The notes under the pieces were generated by a model. It saw only the letters and a program-made list of their open reading frames with translations, searched no databases and had not been told where the DNA came from. Made by a program: the position numbers and the translations under genes. Positions 32,869-42,019 of a stretch of DNA of 64,000 bases are shown here, one piece after another. Each line of letters begins with the position of its first letter. The first letter of the stretch is position 1. The DNA comes from CAYRGQ01 sp964423925 (GTDB taxonomy: Bacteria > Bacteroidota > Bacteroidia > Sphingobacteriales > Sphingobacteriaceae). The DNA lies in contig CAYRGQ010000005.1 in assembly GCA_964423925.1 (NCBI GenBank), positions 1 through 64,000 on the forward strand, given 5' to 3'.

Positions 32869-34515
32869 TTATCTATTTTCCCCAATTTCCTTGAATTCCG
32901 AACCCGCTTTCCATTTCGGGAAGGTTTTTTCCATGCTCAGCGTATAACCCACGTCGAAAAATACGCGGATATCATTGAGGATGCCACTGAGTTCCCACGC
33001 ATCATCAAATTCATCGGCAACGTGGTGGTACCGTCCGCTTAGCCGAGCCCGACGTTCGGCCAGCACGGTGCTGTCTTGTCCCACGACCTGCGAGCCGCCA
33101 CCGCCATACAGTGCGGGGACGCCCACTTTAGCAAAATTAAAGTGGTCTGACCGGAAAAAGCCACCTGCTGACGGATTGCCGCTAGCCGAGATGGTTCGCC
33201 CTTGCCGTTCGACCGCCGCCTGTGCATAGTCGTCCATTTCGGACTGGCCGAGTCCCACCACCGAGAAGTCAGACGTGGCGCCAATCGGATTCAGCGCGTC
33301 GATGTTGATATTGGCTACCGTTTTGTTTAACGGGTAAATCGGGTTGTCCGCATAGTAGGCCGAGCCCAGCAGGCCTTCCTCTTCTGCTGTGACGGCGAGG
33401 AACACAATGGAGCGCTCGGGTGCTACGGGCGACGCCTTAAAGGCTTTGGCCAGTTCAAACAAAGCCGCTACTCCAACGGCGTTGTCGATAGCCCCGTTGT
33501 AGATGGAGTCGCCGTCAACCGGTTCGCCGATGCCGAGGTGGTCCCAATGCGCCGTATAGATGATGTATTCGTCGGGGCGTTTGCTGCCTTTTATCGTGGC
33601 AATCACGTTGTTTGAGGTGGAGGACCGATATGTGTTTTTTATCGATACGCTTGTTTTTACGCCTAAATCGATGGCTTTAAATCCGGGCGTAAGTGCTTGG
33701 GCAATGAGGTTTTCTTTGCCGCCTGCGGGAGCCAGCAGTTTTTCGGCTACTTCGCTAGTAATCCAGCCTTCGAATGGCGCCCGAGACAGGTTGTTGTCGG
33801 CGGCTTCCAGGTACAGCTGAGGGCCACTCCAGCCACTGCGTACGACATTCCAGCCGTAGCTCGCCGCATCGGTTTCGTGGATAATCAGTACGCCCGTAGC
33901 GCCTTGACGGGCAGCCTCTTCAAACTTGTAGGTCCAGCGTCCATAATACGTCATCGTATCGCCTTTGAAGAGGGACTTGTCATAAAAGCCGGGGTCGTTG
34001 ACCATGACGATGACCGTTTTTCCTTCGACTTCGAGATCGGCGTAATCGTTCCAGTCATATTCGGGCGCGACGATCCCGAAGCCCGCGAATACCACATCCG
34101 TTTCTGGGACCTGGATTTCAGGCGTGAGGTGACGGCTACCAATCACGAAGTCATCCAGATAATTGATGACTAGTTCACCCTCCGGCGTCTGGAACGTCAG
34201 GCGTTGGGCCGGTGATGATACGACCTCGGCCAAGGGAACCTCCTGGAAGTAGCTGTCGCCGTTACCAGGCTCCAGCCCGAGATTCTTAAATTGTTGCTCG
34301 ATGTATTCCACCGTTAGCGTATCGCCACGGCTGAAGGGCTTGCGTCCGAGAAATTCGTCGGAAGAAAGTACTTTGACGTGCTGTACAATGCTCTCCGTGG
34401 AAATGGCGTTGAGGGCCACCGAGTCAATTTCTACCGGTCCAGTGCGTTCTGCACCCGGTTGACAACTGGCTAGCCACATGCCGGCTAATGCTACTAAACA
34501 ATGTGATTTATTCAT
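32869..34515 (-). CDS. M28-family zinc aminopeptidase lipoprotein with PA domain
   Basis: 548 residues. A lipobox precedes Cys18 (GMWLASC). A PA insert (about 130-270) is followed by the M28 catalytic domain: ligands and catalytic residues in YTAHWDHLG, IDNAVGVAAL, VTAEEEGLLGS and INIDALNP, with the late SDHFNFAKVG His. It removes N-terminal residues from peptides in the periplasm or at the cell surface. It is the second gene after the SprT-like protein, 6 bases apart, on the same strand. Confidence 0.93.
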   Translation of the reverse strand: MNKSHCLVALAGMWLASCQPGAERTGPVEIDSVALNAISTESIVQHVKVLSSDEFLGRKPFSRGDTLTVEYIEQQFKNLGLEPGNGDSYFQEVPLAEVVSSPAQRLTFQTPEGELVINYLDDFVIGSRHLTPEIQVPETDVVFAGFGIVAPEYDWNDYADLEVEGKTVIVMVNDPGFYDKSLFKGDTMTYYGRWTYKFEEAARQGATGVLIIHETDAASYGWNVVRSGWSGPQLYLEAADNNLSRAPFEGWITSEVAEKLLAPAGGKENLIAQALTPGFKAIDLGVKTSVSIKNTYRSSTSNNVIATIKGSKRPDEYIIYTAHWDHLGIGEPVDGDSIYNGAIDNAVGVAALFELAKAFKASPVAPERSIVFLAVTAEEEGLLGSAYYADNPIYPLNKTVANINIDALNPIGATSDFSVVGLGQSEMDDYAQAAVERQGRTISASGNPSAGGFFRSDHFNFAKVGVPALYGGGGSQVVGQDSTVLAERRARLSGRYHHVADEFDDAWELSGILNDIRVFFDVGYTLSMEKTFPKWKAGSEFKEIGENR

Positions 34516-34521
34516 GGTGGA

Positions 34522-35148
34522 TTAAATTTTCGTATGTGGGGGTAGAGGGATAACTTCAGCTACGGGACTGAATAGATACATGCGCTTCGTTTTTAACTCC
34601 AAGCATTTGTAGCGTTTCCTTATTTTTTCGCCCTTCTGGAATATCCGGCCGTTTTTTAACGCAAAGTGCGTGTGTGGTTCGAGGGTTTCGACGGTCGGTA
34701 ACCGGTCTGCCGCTTCGTCGTATTTTCGAAGCGCGCGTACCAACGTAGCATCGGCACAACTGGATGCCGCCGGATTCACCAAATACGCTGCAATGGCGTC
34801 ACGGACATCGTTAGGAAACGTGCCGTTCTCCAAAAACGGCTTCATTAGATCCTGGAACGTGCGTTTCCATTCGGGGCCATGGGGTTTCACCCGGTTTCGA
34901 AAGGTTATCCACGTCTGCAGATGTGCAAACTCGTGTACGGTCGTCGTCAGGAATGCATAGGGGTTAAGGTCATGGTTGACCGAAATACGATGGCCCTTCT
35001 GGCCAAATGGAGCGGCGTAGTCGCCCAGCTTAGAGCTCCTTGATCGGGATATCCTGAACGCCACACCGGTTTCGGTGATCCAGCGCGCTACGATTGGAGC
35101 CGCTGCGGCAGGCATGTACTTGCTTAGTTGTGCCGTGTAGTCATGCAT
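34522..35148 (-). CDS. SprT-like zinc metalloprotease domain protein
   Basis: 208 residues. The zinc site HEFAH sits in LTTTVHEFAHLQTW (about residue 76), with an extended partner sequence downstream but no clear C-terminal zinc ribbon. SprT-like proteins are related to Spartan and are assumed to be cytoplasmic metalloproteases or metal-site scaffolds. It is co-directional with and 6 bases upstream of the M28 gene; the functional link, if any, is unknown. Confidence 0.85.
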   Translation of the reverse strand: MHDYTAQLSKYMPAAAAPIVARWITETGVAFRISRSRSSKLGDYAAPFGQKGHRISVNHDLNPYAFLTTTVHEFAHLQTWITFRNRVKPHGPEWKRTFQDLMKPFLENGTFPNDVRDAIAAYLVNPAASSCADATLVRALRKYDEAADRLPTVETLEPHTHFALKNGRIFQKGEKIRKRYKCLELKTKRMYLFSPVAEVIPLPPHTKI

Positions 35149-35232
35149 GAGCGCAAACTTACCAAAAAAATCACAACACCCGATAAGGTGCCGCCGACCA
35201 ACAGGCGACCGAGGACCATGCAGACCGCAACG

Positions 35233-36012
35233 CTAACGCTTGGCTAAATATGCAGAGGCGTATTCATAAGCGTATTGGTAGATTTCACGGTGCTTTTTTT
35301 TGTCAAAAATTCCGAATTTAAGCATGTCTGGAGGCTCGATGTATAGGTCGCAACGTTTAGCGTTTTCGCGTACCGAGTGACTGATGGCCAGGTGTATAAT
35401 TCGGTCCAAGGTTCGTGCCGTTGTCATTTGTGAAGGGTCGACGGTGTCCAACGCGTTTACGTTCACGCCAATCAGCATGTTGCAGCGCCGCCGCAAGGGT
35501 TCGATTGGTAAATTGTCAAGGATCCCACCATCGTAGTAAATATCGTTGCCGCGTTCTATCGGCGAAAAAACAAGGGGAATGCTACAGGAGGCCAATAGCG
35601 CGGAATCCAACGGTCCTTGGTTTACATAGCTAATGCGGCCCGTCGAGAAGTTCGTTGTAGCCACATGGAGCGGTATCTTCAACGCCTCAAACGAGTTGTC
35701 GGGAATGTGTTTCCGGATAATGTCGGATAGAAATCGAGTGTCCAGGAAGCCCGTTCGGCGGAACCGGAAAGCTGTGGCGGGAAACAAGTTAGACTGGTCT
35801 GCGATTTCCAGCATGGCCTGCGGCGTATAGCCTGCTGCGTATAATGCGCCCACGACCGCCCCCGCACTACAGCCAGCAATGGCTTCCGGCTTATAGCCGT
35901 TCTCTTCCAGTGCTTGAATGACGCCAATATGCCCGAATCCCCGCATTCCGCCACCCGACAGTGATAGCCCAATCCGTCGGCGGCCCCGTATTTTGCTTAG
36001 CAACCAAGACAT
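35233..36012 (-). CDS. Patatin-like phospholipase
   Basis: 259 residues from the ATG at 36010-36012 (MSWLLSKIRGRRRIG); a longer start at 36057 adds non-conserved residues. Patatin blocks are LSLSGGGMRGFGHIGV (oxyanion hole), nucleophile Ser in AGCSAGAVVGAL (GxSxG) and DGG in YYDGGILDNLPIEP. The Ser-Asp dyad hydrolyses acyl ester bonds of phospholipids or thioesters. No signal peptide, so it probably acts on inner-membrane or cytoplasmic substrates, as in the RssA/YlbK group. Confidence 0.92.
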   Translation of the reverse strand: MSWLLSKIRGRRRIGLSLSGGGMRGFGHIGVIQALEENGYKPEAIAGCSAGAVVGALYAAGYTPQAMLEIADQSNLFPATAFRFRRTGFLDTRFLSDIIRKHIPDNSFEALKIPLHVATTNFSTGRISYVNQGPLDSALLASCSIPLVFSPIERGNDIYYDGGILDNLPIEPLRRRCNMLIGVNVNALDTVDPSQMTTARTLDRIIHLAISHSVRENAKRCDLYIEPPDMLKFGIFDKKKHREIYQYAYEYASAYLAKR

Positions 36013-36186
36013 GCCGAAAGGTAGGGCATTTTCGTCACTTTCTCTACATCCGGCCACAGCAAAATCATGTTTTCATGTCGCGGATGTATGCCGCCCTGTA
36101 ACATTTATGTTTTAACATTGGCTTGCCGCCATCGCCCCCGCAATTTTTATCTAAATTGCACCGAGCATAACATAACGTACACTATT

Positions 36187-37869
36187 ATGAAAAGAGTTTT
36201 AATGTCGCTGTGTGCAGTGATTCTATGCCTTGGCGAATCGCTAGCCCAAGCCGACTACAGCGATCGGCAACGCTTAGCCCAGCGTGTAGCGGCGCTGGGG
36301 AAAGCACATCCACAGTATGTCAAGACGCAATCCTTAGCGAAAACCCACGGTGGTTCCGACATTTGGCTGCTGACCATCGGAACCGGGGCAACCGATCAAA
36401 AGCCCGCGCTGGCCGTGGTAGGCGGTGTCGATGGCAAGCACTTGTTGGGCGTTGAGCTGGCAATCGGGTTTGCTGAAAACCTACTGGCTAATGCGCAGCA
36501 GGACAGCGTACGGCAGTTGTTGGAAACGCAAACCTTCTACGTGTTTCCGAATATGAGCCCTGACGCTACCGAGCAGTATTTTGCCGGTTTGCAGTACGAG
36601 CGTAGTGGAAATGCCCGCCCGACAGATGACGACCGCGATGGGCAAGTTAATGAGGACGGCTACGACGACCTCGACGGAGACGGCAAGGTGACAACTATCC
36701 GCGTGCTGGATCCTACAGGAGATTTCCTGCCCAATCCCAGCGAGCCACGTTCGATGATTAAAGCAGATGCCACCAAAGGGCAAGTGGGCCAATATTTGGT
36801 GTTCGCTGAAGGAATCGACAATGATAAAGATGGCCAATTCAATGAAGATGGCGAAGGTGGCGTACACTTTAACAAAAATTCGACCTACAATTACAAGAAT
36901 TTTCAGCCAGGTAGCGGTGAGCATGCCGTGTCGGAAGTGGAGAATCGCGCCCTGTTCGATTTCTTGTACGACGCATTTAACGTCTATGCAGTACTGTCAT
37001 TCGGGCCGCACAACAACCTATCTACGCCCGAACAAGCGGGACGCAGCGCGGCGCCCGAAGCTACGCCTGGCCAGGCCTTCCGCACCGGCGGTCGGCGGCT
37101 GAGCGATTGGTCTACCCAAGACGCCAGTGTCAGCGCACTGGTTTCTCAGCAATACAATGAAATTACCGGCACGAAAGATGCCCCCAAAACGACGGCCGGC
37201 AACGGCGATTTCGTGGAATGGGCGTACTATCACTACGGACGATACAGTTTCGGCACGCCAGGATGGTGGGTACCGAAGGTAGGCGCTGACACTACGCGTC
37301 GCGGTCCCAATAGGGGCGCGGCAGGAAGTACAGACGACCCTGTTGTGAATTACCTGCAGTGGGCAGCCGCCAATGGTATTACCAATACGTTTGCGGAGTG
37401 GAAGCCGGTACAACATCCCGATTTTCCGGACAAGCAAGTAGAGGTGGGCGGTTTGCATCCCTTCGTACTGCATAATCCACCCTATCGACTGGTAGGCGAC
37501 GTGGTAGCCGCGCATACCGATTTCGTTGTGGCATTGGCTCATCAAGCTCCGAGGATTGACATCGTGAACGTGAAGACCGAGAAAGTCGATAGCCAGTTGA
37601 CGCGCATCACGCTGCAGGTTTTCAACGCGGGGCACTTACCCACCCTAACGACGCCGGGTGAGCAAAGCTATTTCCTGAAGCACGTAGCTGTCAAGGTCAA
37701 TACCTCCGGCAACCAATCCGTCGTGAGCGGCCGGCCCGCGCAGACGATAGGACAAATTCCGGGTAGGGGCTACCACGAGCTGAGCTGGCTCATACAGGGC
37801 TCGGGTTCGGTCACCATCGAGGCGGGAAGTCCACACACCGGAAGTAAATCAGTAAACGTGTCACTTTAA
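36187..37869 (+). CDS. M14-type carboxypeptidase paralogue with a degenerate zinc site
   Basis: 560 residues from the ATG at 36187, with a signal peptide (MKRVLMSLCAVILCLGESLAQ). The M14 fold is recognisable through NMSPDATEQYF, SEVENRALF and TFAEW, but the zinc motif HxxE of the next gene's product (GGIHANEIQ) reads GGVDGKHLL here: Asp82 replaces the His and His85 replaces the Glu. The later His (FGPHNN) and the catalytic-Glu position (FAEW) remain. Two Asp-rich EF-hand-like segments (DDDRDGQVNEDG, DNDKDGQFNEDG) suggest calcium binding. It may be a binding or regulatory pseudoenzyme working with its neighbour 13 bases downstream. Confidence 0.88.
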   Translation: MKRVLMSLCAVILCLGESLAQADYSDRQRLAQRVAALGKAHPQYVKTQSLAKTHGGSDIWLLTIGTGATDQKPALAVVGGVDGKHLLGVELAIGFAENLLANAQQDSVRQLLETQTFYVFPNMSPDATEQYFAGLQYERSGNARPTDDDRDGQVNEDGYDDLDGDGKVTTIRVLDPTGDFLPNPSEPRSMIKADATKGQVGQYLVFAEGIDNDKDGQFNEDGEGGVHFNKNSTYNYKNFQPGSGEHAVSEVENRALFDFLYDAFNVYAVLSFGPHNNLSTPEQAGRSAAPEATPGQAFRTGGRRLSDWSTQDASVSALVSQQYNEITGTKDAPKTTAGNGDFVEWAYYHYGRYSFGTPGWWVPKVGADTTRRGPNRGAAGSTDDPVVNYLQWAAANGITNTFAEWKPVQHPDFPDKQVEVGGLHPFVLHNPPYRLVGDVVAAHTDFVVALAHQAPRIDIVNVKTEKVDSQLTRITLQVFNAGHLPTLTTPGEQSYFLKHVAVKVNTSGNQSVVSGRPAQTIGQIPGRGYHELSWLIQGSGSVTIEAGSPHTGSKSVNVSL

Positions 37870-37882
37870 ATCGTCAATCACC

Positions 37883-39619
37883 ATGTACGTCAAAACATTT
37901 TTAGCTTCTATTATCGTATTCGTGCTGGCGGTTGCCCCTGTGTGGTCCCAAAAGCCCGAAAATATCCTGGCGGCCGTCGGTACGCCCCATAATTCCAAAG
38001 TGCAGATCGTATGGAATCGCTACTACGACAACACAGCTTTGGCCGATTTCTACCAGCAACTGCAAAAGGCGCATCCGGATCTGGTACAAGTCGCCTCTGT
38101 CGGCAAATCCTTTGAGGGACGCGACATTTGGGTCATTACAGTATCCGATCGGACCGTCGGTGACCCCGACCGCAAGCCTGCCATGTATATTGATGGCGGC
38201 ATACACGCTAACGAGATACAAACCAGTGAGTTTTGTCTCTATACTATCTGGTATTTGGCCGAGATGCACGCTGCCGGCAATAAGTTTGTCCGCCAGCTTT
38301 TAGCAGAAAAGACGTTTTACATTGCGCCATCCATCAACCCGGATGCCCGCGACCATTTCATCCACCGTGCCAATACGCAGCATTCCTCGCGTTCAGGCAT
38401 GATTCCGATCGACAATGACCGGGACGGTGCTTACAACGAGGATGATTTCGATGATTTGGACGCCGACGGCCATATCGTGATGATGCGGCGCAAGTCGCCC
38501 TATGGGCAGTTTATTCCGGATACGAAGGATCCCCGTCGTATGGTGCGCGTAGCCGAAGGGCAACAGGGCGAATACGAACTGCTGGGCTTTGAGGGAATCG
38601 ACAACGATGGAGACGGTTTGATTAACGAAGACGGTGAGGGCGCGTATGACCCGAACCGCGATTGGGGCTGGAATTGGCAGCCGAACTACGTGCAACGCGG
38701 AGCCTACAAATACCCCTTCTCGTTGCCCGAAAACCGTGCGGTGGCTGAGTTTATCATGAGCAAGCCTAACATCGCCGCCGGGCAGAATTACCACAACATG
38801 GGCGGCATGATCCTGCGTGGCCCCGGAGCTCAGGAGGATGAAAGTACGTATACACGTCAAGATGTTGCCGTATATGACGAGCTGGGCCGCAAGGGCGAGC
38901 AAATCATTCCTGGCTACAACTACCTAGTCGTGTACAAGGACCTGTATTCGGTATACGGCGGACAATTGGATTGGATGTATGCTGCACGGGGCATCTTCGT
39001 GTTTTGCAACGAGTTGTGGACTTCTTACCTCTTGAACCACCAACGTGAGCATGACGACCGTCAAGCGGAACAATACACCTTCGATCAGTATCTGTTAATG
39101 GGCGATGGATTTGTTGACTGGAAGCCCTTTAACCACCCGCATTATGGGGAAATAGAAATCGGTGGTTTCAAGAAAACCTACGGCCGCCTACACCCCGGCT
39201 TTTTGATTGAGAGCGACGCCCACCGCAATATGGCGTTCACTTTGTTTCACGCATACAACACGCCTAAATTGGACGTGGCTGAGATTGAGGTGAAAGAACT
39301 TGGGGGCGGGCTCAAGGAAGTGACAGCCGTTGTTACCAATAGTCGCTTAATTCCGACCCACTCCAGTGTCGATATCCAAAACAAGATTGAGGTGCCGGAC
39401 GTGATTAGTCTGTCAGGCGGCAATGTGGTTAGCGGGATGGTCGTCGATAATCGCGATTTGGGCTTGACCACCGAACAGCGCAATGACCCGGCCAACATTC
39501 GTGTAGCGAACATTCCCGGAAATGGCCATGTAATCGTCCGTTGGATCGTGCGTGGAGGAAGTAATTTCACCGTCACCGTTGACAGCAAGAAAGGCGGAAC
39601 GGCGAGCAAGACTATCTAG
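37883..39619 (+). CDS. M14-family zinc carboxypeptidase, secreted
   Basis: 578 residues with a signal peptide (MYVKTFLASIIVFVLAVAPVWSQ). Zinc ligands His108, Glu111 (GGIHANEIQ) and His304 (GQNYHNMGG), and the catalytic Glu377 (VFCNELW), are intact. The NPDARDHF and PENRAVAEF blocks are also M14-like. EF-hand-like segments (DNDRDGAYNEDD, DNDGDGLINEDG) and a beta-sandwich C-terminus (VEIEVKELGGGLKEVTAVV) follow. It cleaves C-terminal residues from peptides in the periplasm or outside. It is the second of a tandem pair; a terminator follows. Confidence 0.93.
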   Translation: MYVKTFLASIIVFVLAVAPVWSQKPENILAAVGTPHNSKVQIVWNRYYDNTALADFYQQLQKAHPDLVQVASVGKSFEGRDIWVITVSDRTVGDPDRKPAMYIDGGIHANEIQTSEFCLYTIWYLAEMHAAGNKFVRQLLAEKTFYIAPSINPDARDHFIHRANTQHSSRSGMIPIDNDRDGAYNEDDFDDLDADGHIVMMRRKSPYGQFIPDTKDPRRMVRVAEGQQGEYELLGFEGIDNDGDGLINEDGEGAYDPNRDWGWNWQPNYVQRGAYKYPFSLPENRAVAEFIMSKPNIAAGQNYHNMGGMILRGPGAQEDESTYTRQDVAVYDELGRKGEQIIPGYNYLVVYKDLYSVYGGQLDWMYAARGIFVFCNELWTSYLLNHQREHDDRQAEQYTFDQYLLMGDGFVDWKPFNHPHYGEIEIGGFKKTYGRLHPGFLIESDAHRNMAFTLFHAYNTPKLDVAEIEVKELGGGLKEVTAVVTNSRLIPTHSSVDIQNKIEVPDVISLSGGNVVSGMVVDNRDLGLTTEQRNDPANIRVANIPGNGHVIVRWIVRGGSNFTVTVDSKKGGTASKTI

Positions 39620-39651
39620 GATAGGCGCCTACCAAGCCGATTAATCTTCGA

Positions 39652-39697
39652 GGGCTATTTCCCAAATGCGAGTTGCAGCCTGGGGAATAGCCCTTTT
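39652..39697. terminator. Hairpin between convergent M14 and histidine kinase genes
   Basis: GGGCTATTTCCC and GGGGAATAGCCC pair over 12 positions with a single wobble, and TTTT follows on the plus strand. It can serve the plus-strand M14 operon and possibly the opposite gene as well. Confidence 0.8.
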
Positions 39698-39711
39698 GAT
39701 TTGGACTTCGT

Positions 39712-41871
39712 TCACCTTCCCAGCGCCTGCAATACCAACTGAGCAAAGTCTCCCTCGGTAAAGGGCTTGGAGATCATTCCATCGAAGGTATAGTTCGTGT
39801 ACTTGGCGCCGTTTTGTAAGGTTATCTCGACAGGGTCGGCAGAAATCGCCACTACCTTAACTTGGGCATGTTTTTCAGACGACTTAATTGCGTGCAGCAG
39901 CTGCCAGCCATTCATCTTGGGCATGTTGATGTCGGTAAGCACGACATCGAATGGCTGTTTCTCGAGCATATCGAGCGCGTGCTCTGGATGAGTGGTAGTC
40001 TCCAGATTCGGTTGTCCCGCCAGAAATTGTTGCATGTACAGGATGTTTACCGGGTTATCGTCGACGACGAGTAGGCGTAAGCCTTGGGGAAGCGCCGAAA
40101 GGTCGAGGACGGCATGTTCGGCCGTTGCCGGAGAAGACTCGCTATCCGGAATGGGGATGCTGACAACGAAAGTCGTCCCCTTTCCCACTACGCTCGATAC
40201 TCGGATTTTGGCGCCTAGCTCGTCTCCCAGCAACTTCGTAATGTATAGTCCGAGGCCGTAGCCGGACGAGTTGTCCGGCTCAGCTACCGTGTAATACTTT
40301 CTAAAAATGTGATTGAGTTGCGCCGCCGGGATACCCATGCCGGTATCCTTCACCGTGATGCGGAGCCGGCTCGTGGTGGTACCTCGGACAATCTCGGCGC
40401 GGAAGAGCACATGGCCTTTTGACGTGTACTTGATGGCGTTGCCCACCAGATTGGACGCGATCTGCTTCACCCGAAACTCGTTGCCAATGATGGTCTGGCT
40501 AGGCGCGATTTCAATTTCTTTGCGAAGCTCCAGTCTCTTTGATTCCACTGCTTGCTGATGGAAGGCCAGCATCGTCCGGAGGGTGTCGGCCGGGGCGAAG
40601 GGCGCCTGGAACGCTTCGGTTGTGCCCGATTCGAGCCGACTCAGATTCAAAATATCCGTGATGGTATCGTTGATGGCGAGGAGATTGTGGTAGGAGGAAT
40701 CCATGATTTTTTTTCTTACCTCGCCTTCCGGGGTTTGGTAAAGCTCACGCTCATTTCGTATCAGTTTGACGGTCCCCAGCAAGGAGCTGAGGGGCGTACG
40801 TATCTCGTGGCTGATACCGGCTAGGATGGTGCTTTTTTCCTCCGCCAACTTTTCCACGTGCTGGCGCTCGTTCTCCAGTTCAGCCTCGTTTTTCGCAATG
40901 CGGCGGATGTAATACCAAAGCATGGCAACCATTATGAGCATTAGGCATAGTAAGAGAACGAGCTGTTTCGTATGCACCTCGTTGCTGGCGCGATATCGGT
41001 CAAAATCCTGCCGTTCAGTCGATCGATCAGCGTCCATTTTGATCATTCGGATTTTTTCGATGCCGGCACGTACGTTGCTGAGCAGGGTATAGTTTGCATT
41101 CACCAGTTCCCGTTCTTTCGCTTGAAGGCGTGAATACGAACGCCGTAACGCCGCCATATCCGCCTGGTGGGTCGTTACGAGGGTCGTCGCGCGTGCCGCT
41201 GTCGCCGGGTCGGGTGGGGGGGCGATTCGCGTGGTACTCACGTCGACCACAATGGTGTCGTCGCGTGCGCTGAATATGCGACGAAGCAGTGAGGACCGTT
41301 TGCGCACGATGGTATCTTGCTTGACGATGACGGTTTCTTGTGGTACGGTCCCCCTGTTGAAGGTAGGTGCCGGCGAGTCGGCGATGGAAACCTTCGTAGG
41401 CAACAGGTAGGTCGTGATCATATTCAGCGAATCGCGTGTATGTGCCACCAGCTGCTCGACGGTCTTTTTGATTGACGTGTATTCGTTTGCCCGCAAATTG
41501 CGGTACGCAATGTCGGCAGCGGTGTTGCCAAAAGGATTCTGTTCAATCGGTAGCATGGCAAGCGAGTCGATGTAGGTTTGGACGCTGTCAATCGCTTGAG
41601 CGTATTGCATGAACGCTGTTGAATCGAAGTCGACCGTATACAACCTGAAAGTATTCTCCGATTGGGCGATTAATGAGAGTAGCTTGTTCAGGTCATCGTG
41701 GGATGTGCGAGCTTGGTTGTAAATCTTCTCCATCCGCTCCTCAGCCATGCTGTATTCCCGGTATTGCCTGTAGAAAGCGAGCGAAAGCAACACCAATAAG
41801 ATAGAAAACGAACAAAGCAAGATGACGCTTAATAGTTTCGTTCTGCGAAAATTCGATCTTTTTTTGCCCAT
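39712..41871 (-). CDS. Hybrid sensor histidine kinase with receiver domain
   Basis: 719 residues from the ATG at 41869-41871; a -7 box at 41920-41927 overlaps the alternative upstream start (41922), so the inner start is better. TM1 is at about 12-33, a long periplasmic helical domain at 35-300, TM2 near 303-323, and the phosphoacceptor His355 lies in ILAGISHEIRTPLSSLLG. An HATPase with N and G boxes (NLVGNAIKYT, GMGIP, GYGLGLYI) is followed by a C-terminal receiver (about 600-717) with phospho-Asp in VVLTDINMPKMNG. No partner output regulator is adjacent. Confidence 0.93.
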   Translation of the reverse strand: MGKKRSNFRRTKLLSVILLCSFSILLVLLSLAFYRQYREYSMAEERMEKIYNQARTSHDDLNKLLSLIAQSENTFRLYTVDFDSTAFMQYAQAIDSVQTYIDSLAMLPIEQNPFGNTAADIAYRNLRANEYTSIKKTVEQLVAHTRDSLNMITTYLLPTKVSIADSPAPTFNRGTVPQETVIVKQDTIVRKRSSLLRRIFSARDDTIVVDVSTTRIAPPPDPATAARATTLVTTHQADMAALRRSYSRLQAKERELVNANYTLLSNVRAGIEKIRMIKMDADRSTERQDFDRYRASNEVHTKQLVLLLCLMLIMVAMLWYYIRRIAKNEAELENERQHVEKLAEEKSTILAGISHEIRTPLSSLLGTVKLIRNERELYQTPEGEVRKKIMDSSYHNLLAINDTITDILNLSRLESGTTEAFQAPFAPADTLRTMLAFHQQAVESKRLELRKEIEIAPSQTIIGNEFRVKQIASNLVGNAIKYTSKGHVLFRAEIVRGTTTSRLRITVKDTGMGIPAAQLNHIFRKYYTVAEPDNSSGYGLGLYITKLLGDELGAKIRVSSVVGKGTTFVVSIPIPDSESSPATAEHAVLDLSALPQGLRLLVVDDNPVNILYMQQFLAGQPNLETTTHPEHALDMLEKQPFDVVLTDINMPKMNGWQLLHAIKSSEKHAQVKVVAISADPVEITLQNGAKYTNYTFDGMISKPFTEGDFAQLVLQALGR

Positions 41872-41919
41872 CGGAGTCGTGTTGGTAGGCGCTGCATGAC
41901 CTACTATTGAAGTCGGGCG

Positions 41920-41927
41920 CAAAATTA
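41920..41927 (-). promoter_or_regulatory. -7 element of the histidine kinase gene
   Basis: TAATTTTG on the minus strand, 48 bases before the preferred start; no matching -33 box is seen. It supports the start at 41871 over 41922. Confidence 0.45.
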
Positions 41928-42019
41928 AGCTTTTTATTTGATTAGTTGGGCGTTGCGATGAGTCAGGTCAGGCTCGCCATACGCCCATAGGCGAGGAGCA
42001 GCGGTAGCTACGGATAAAA

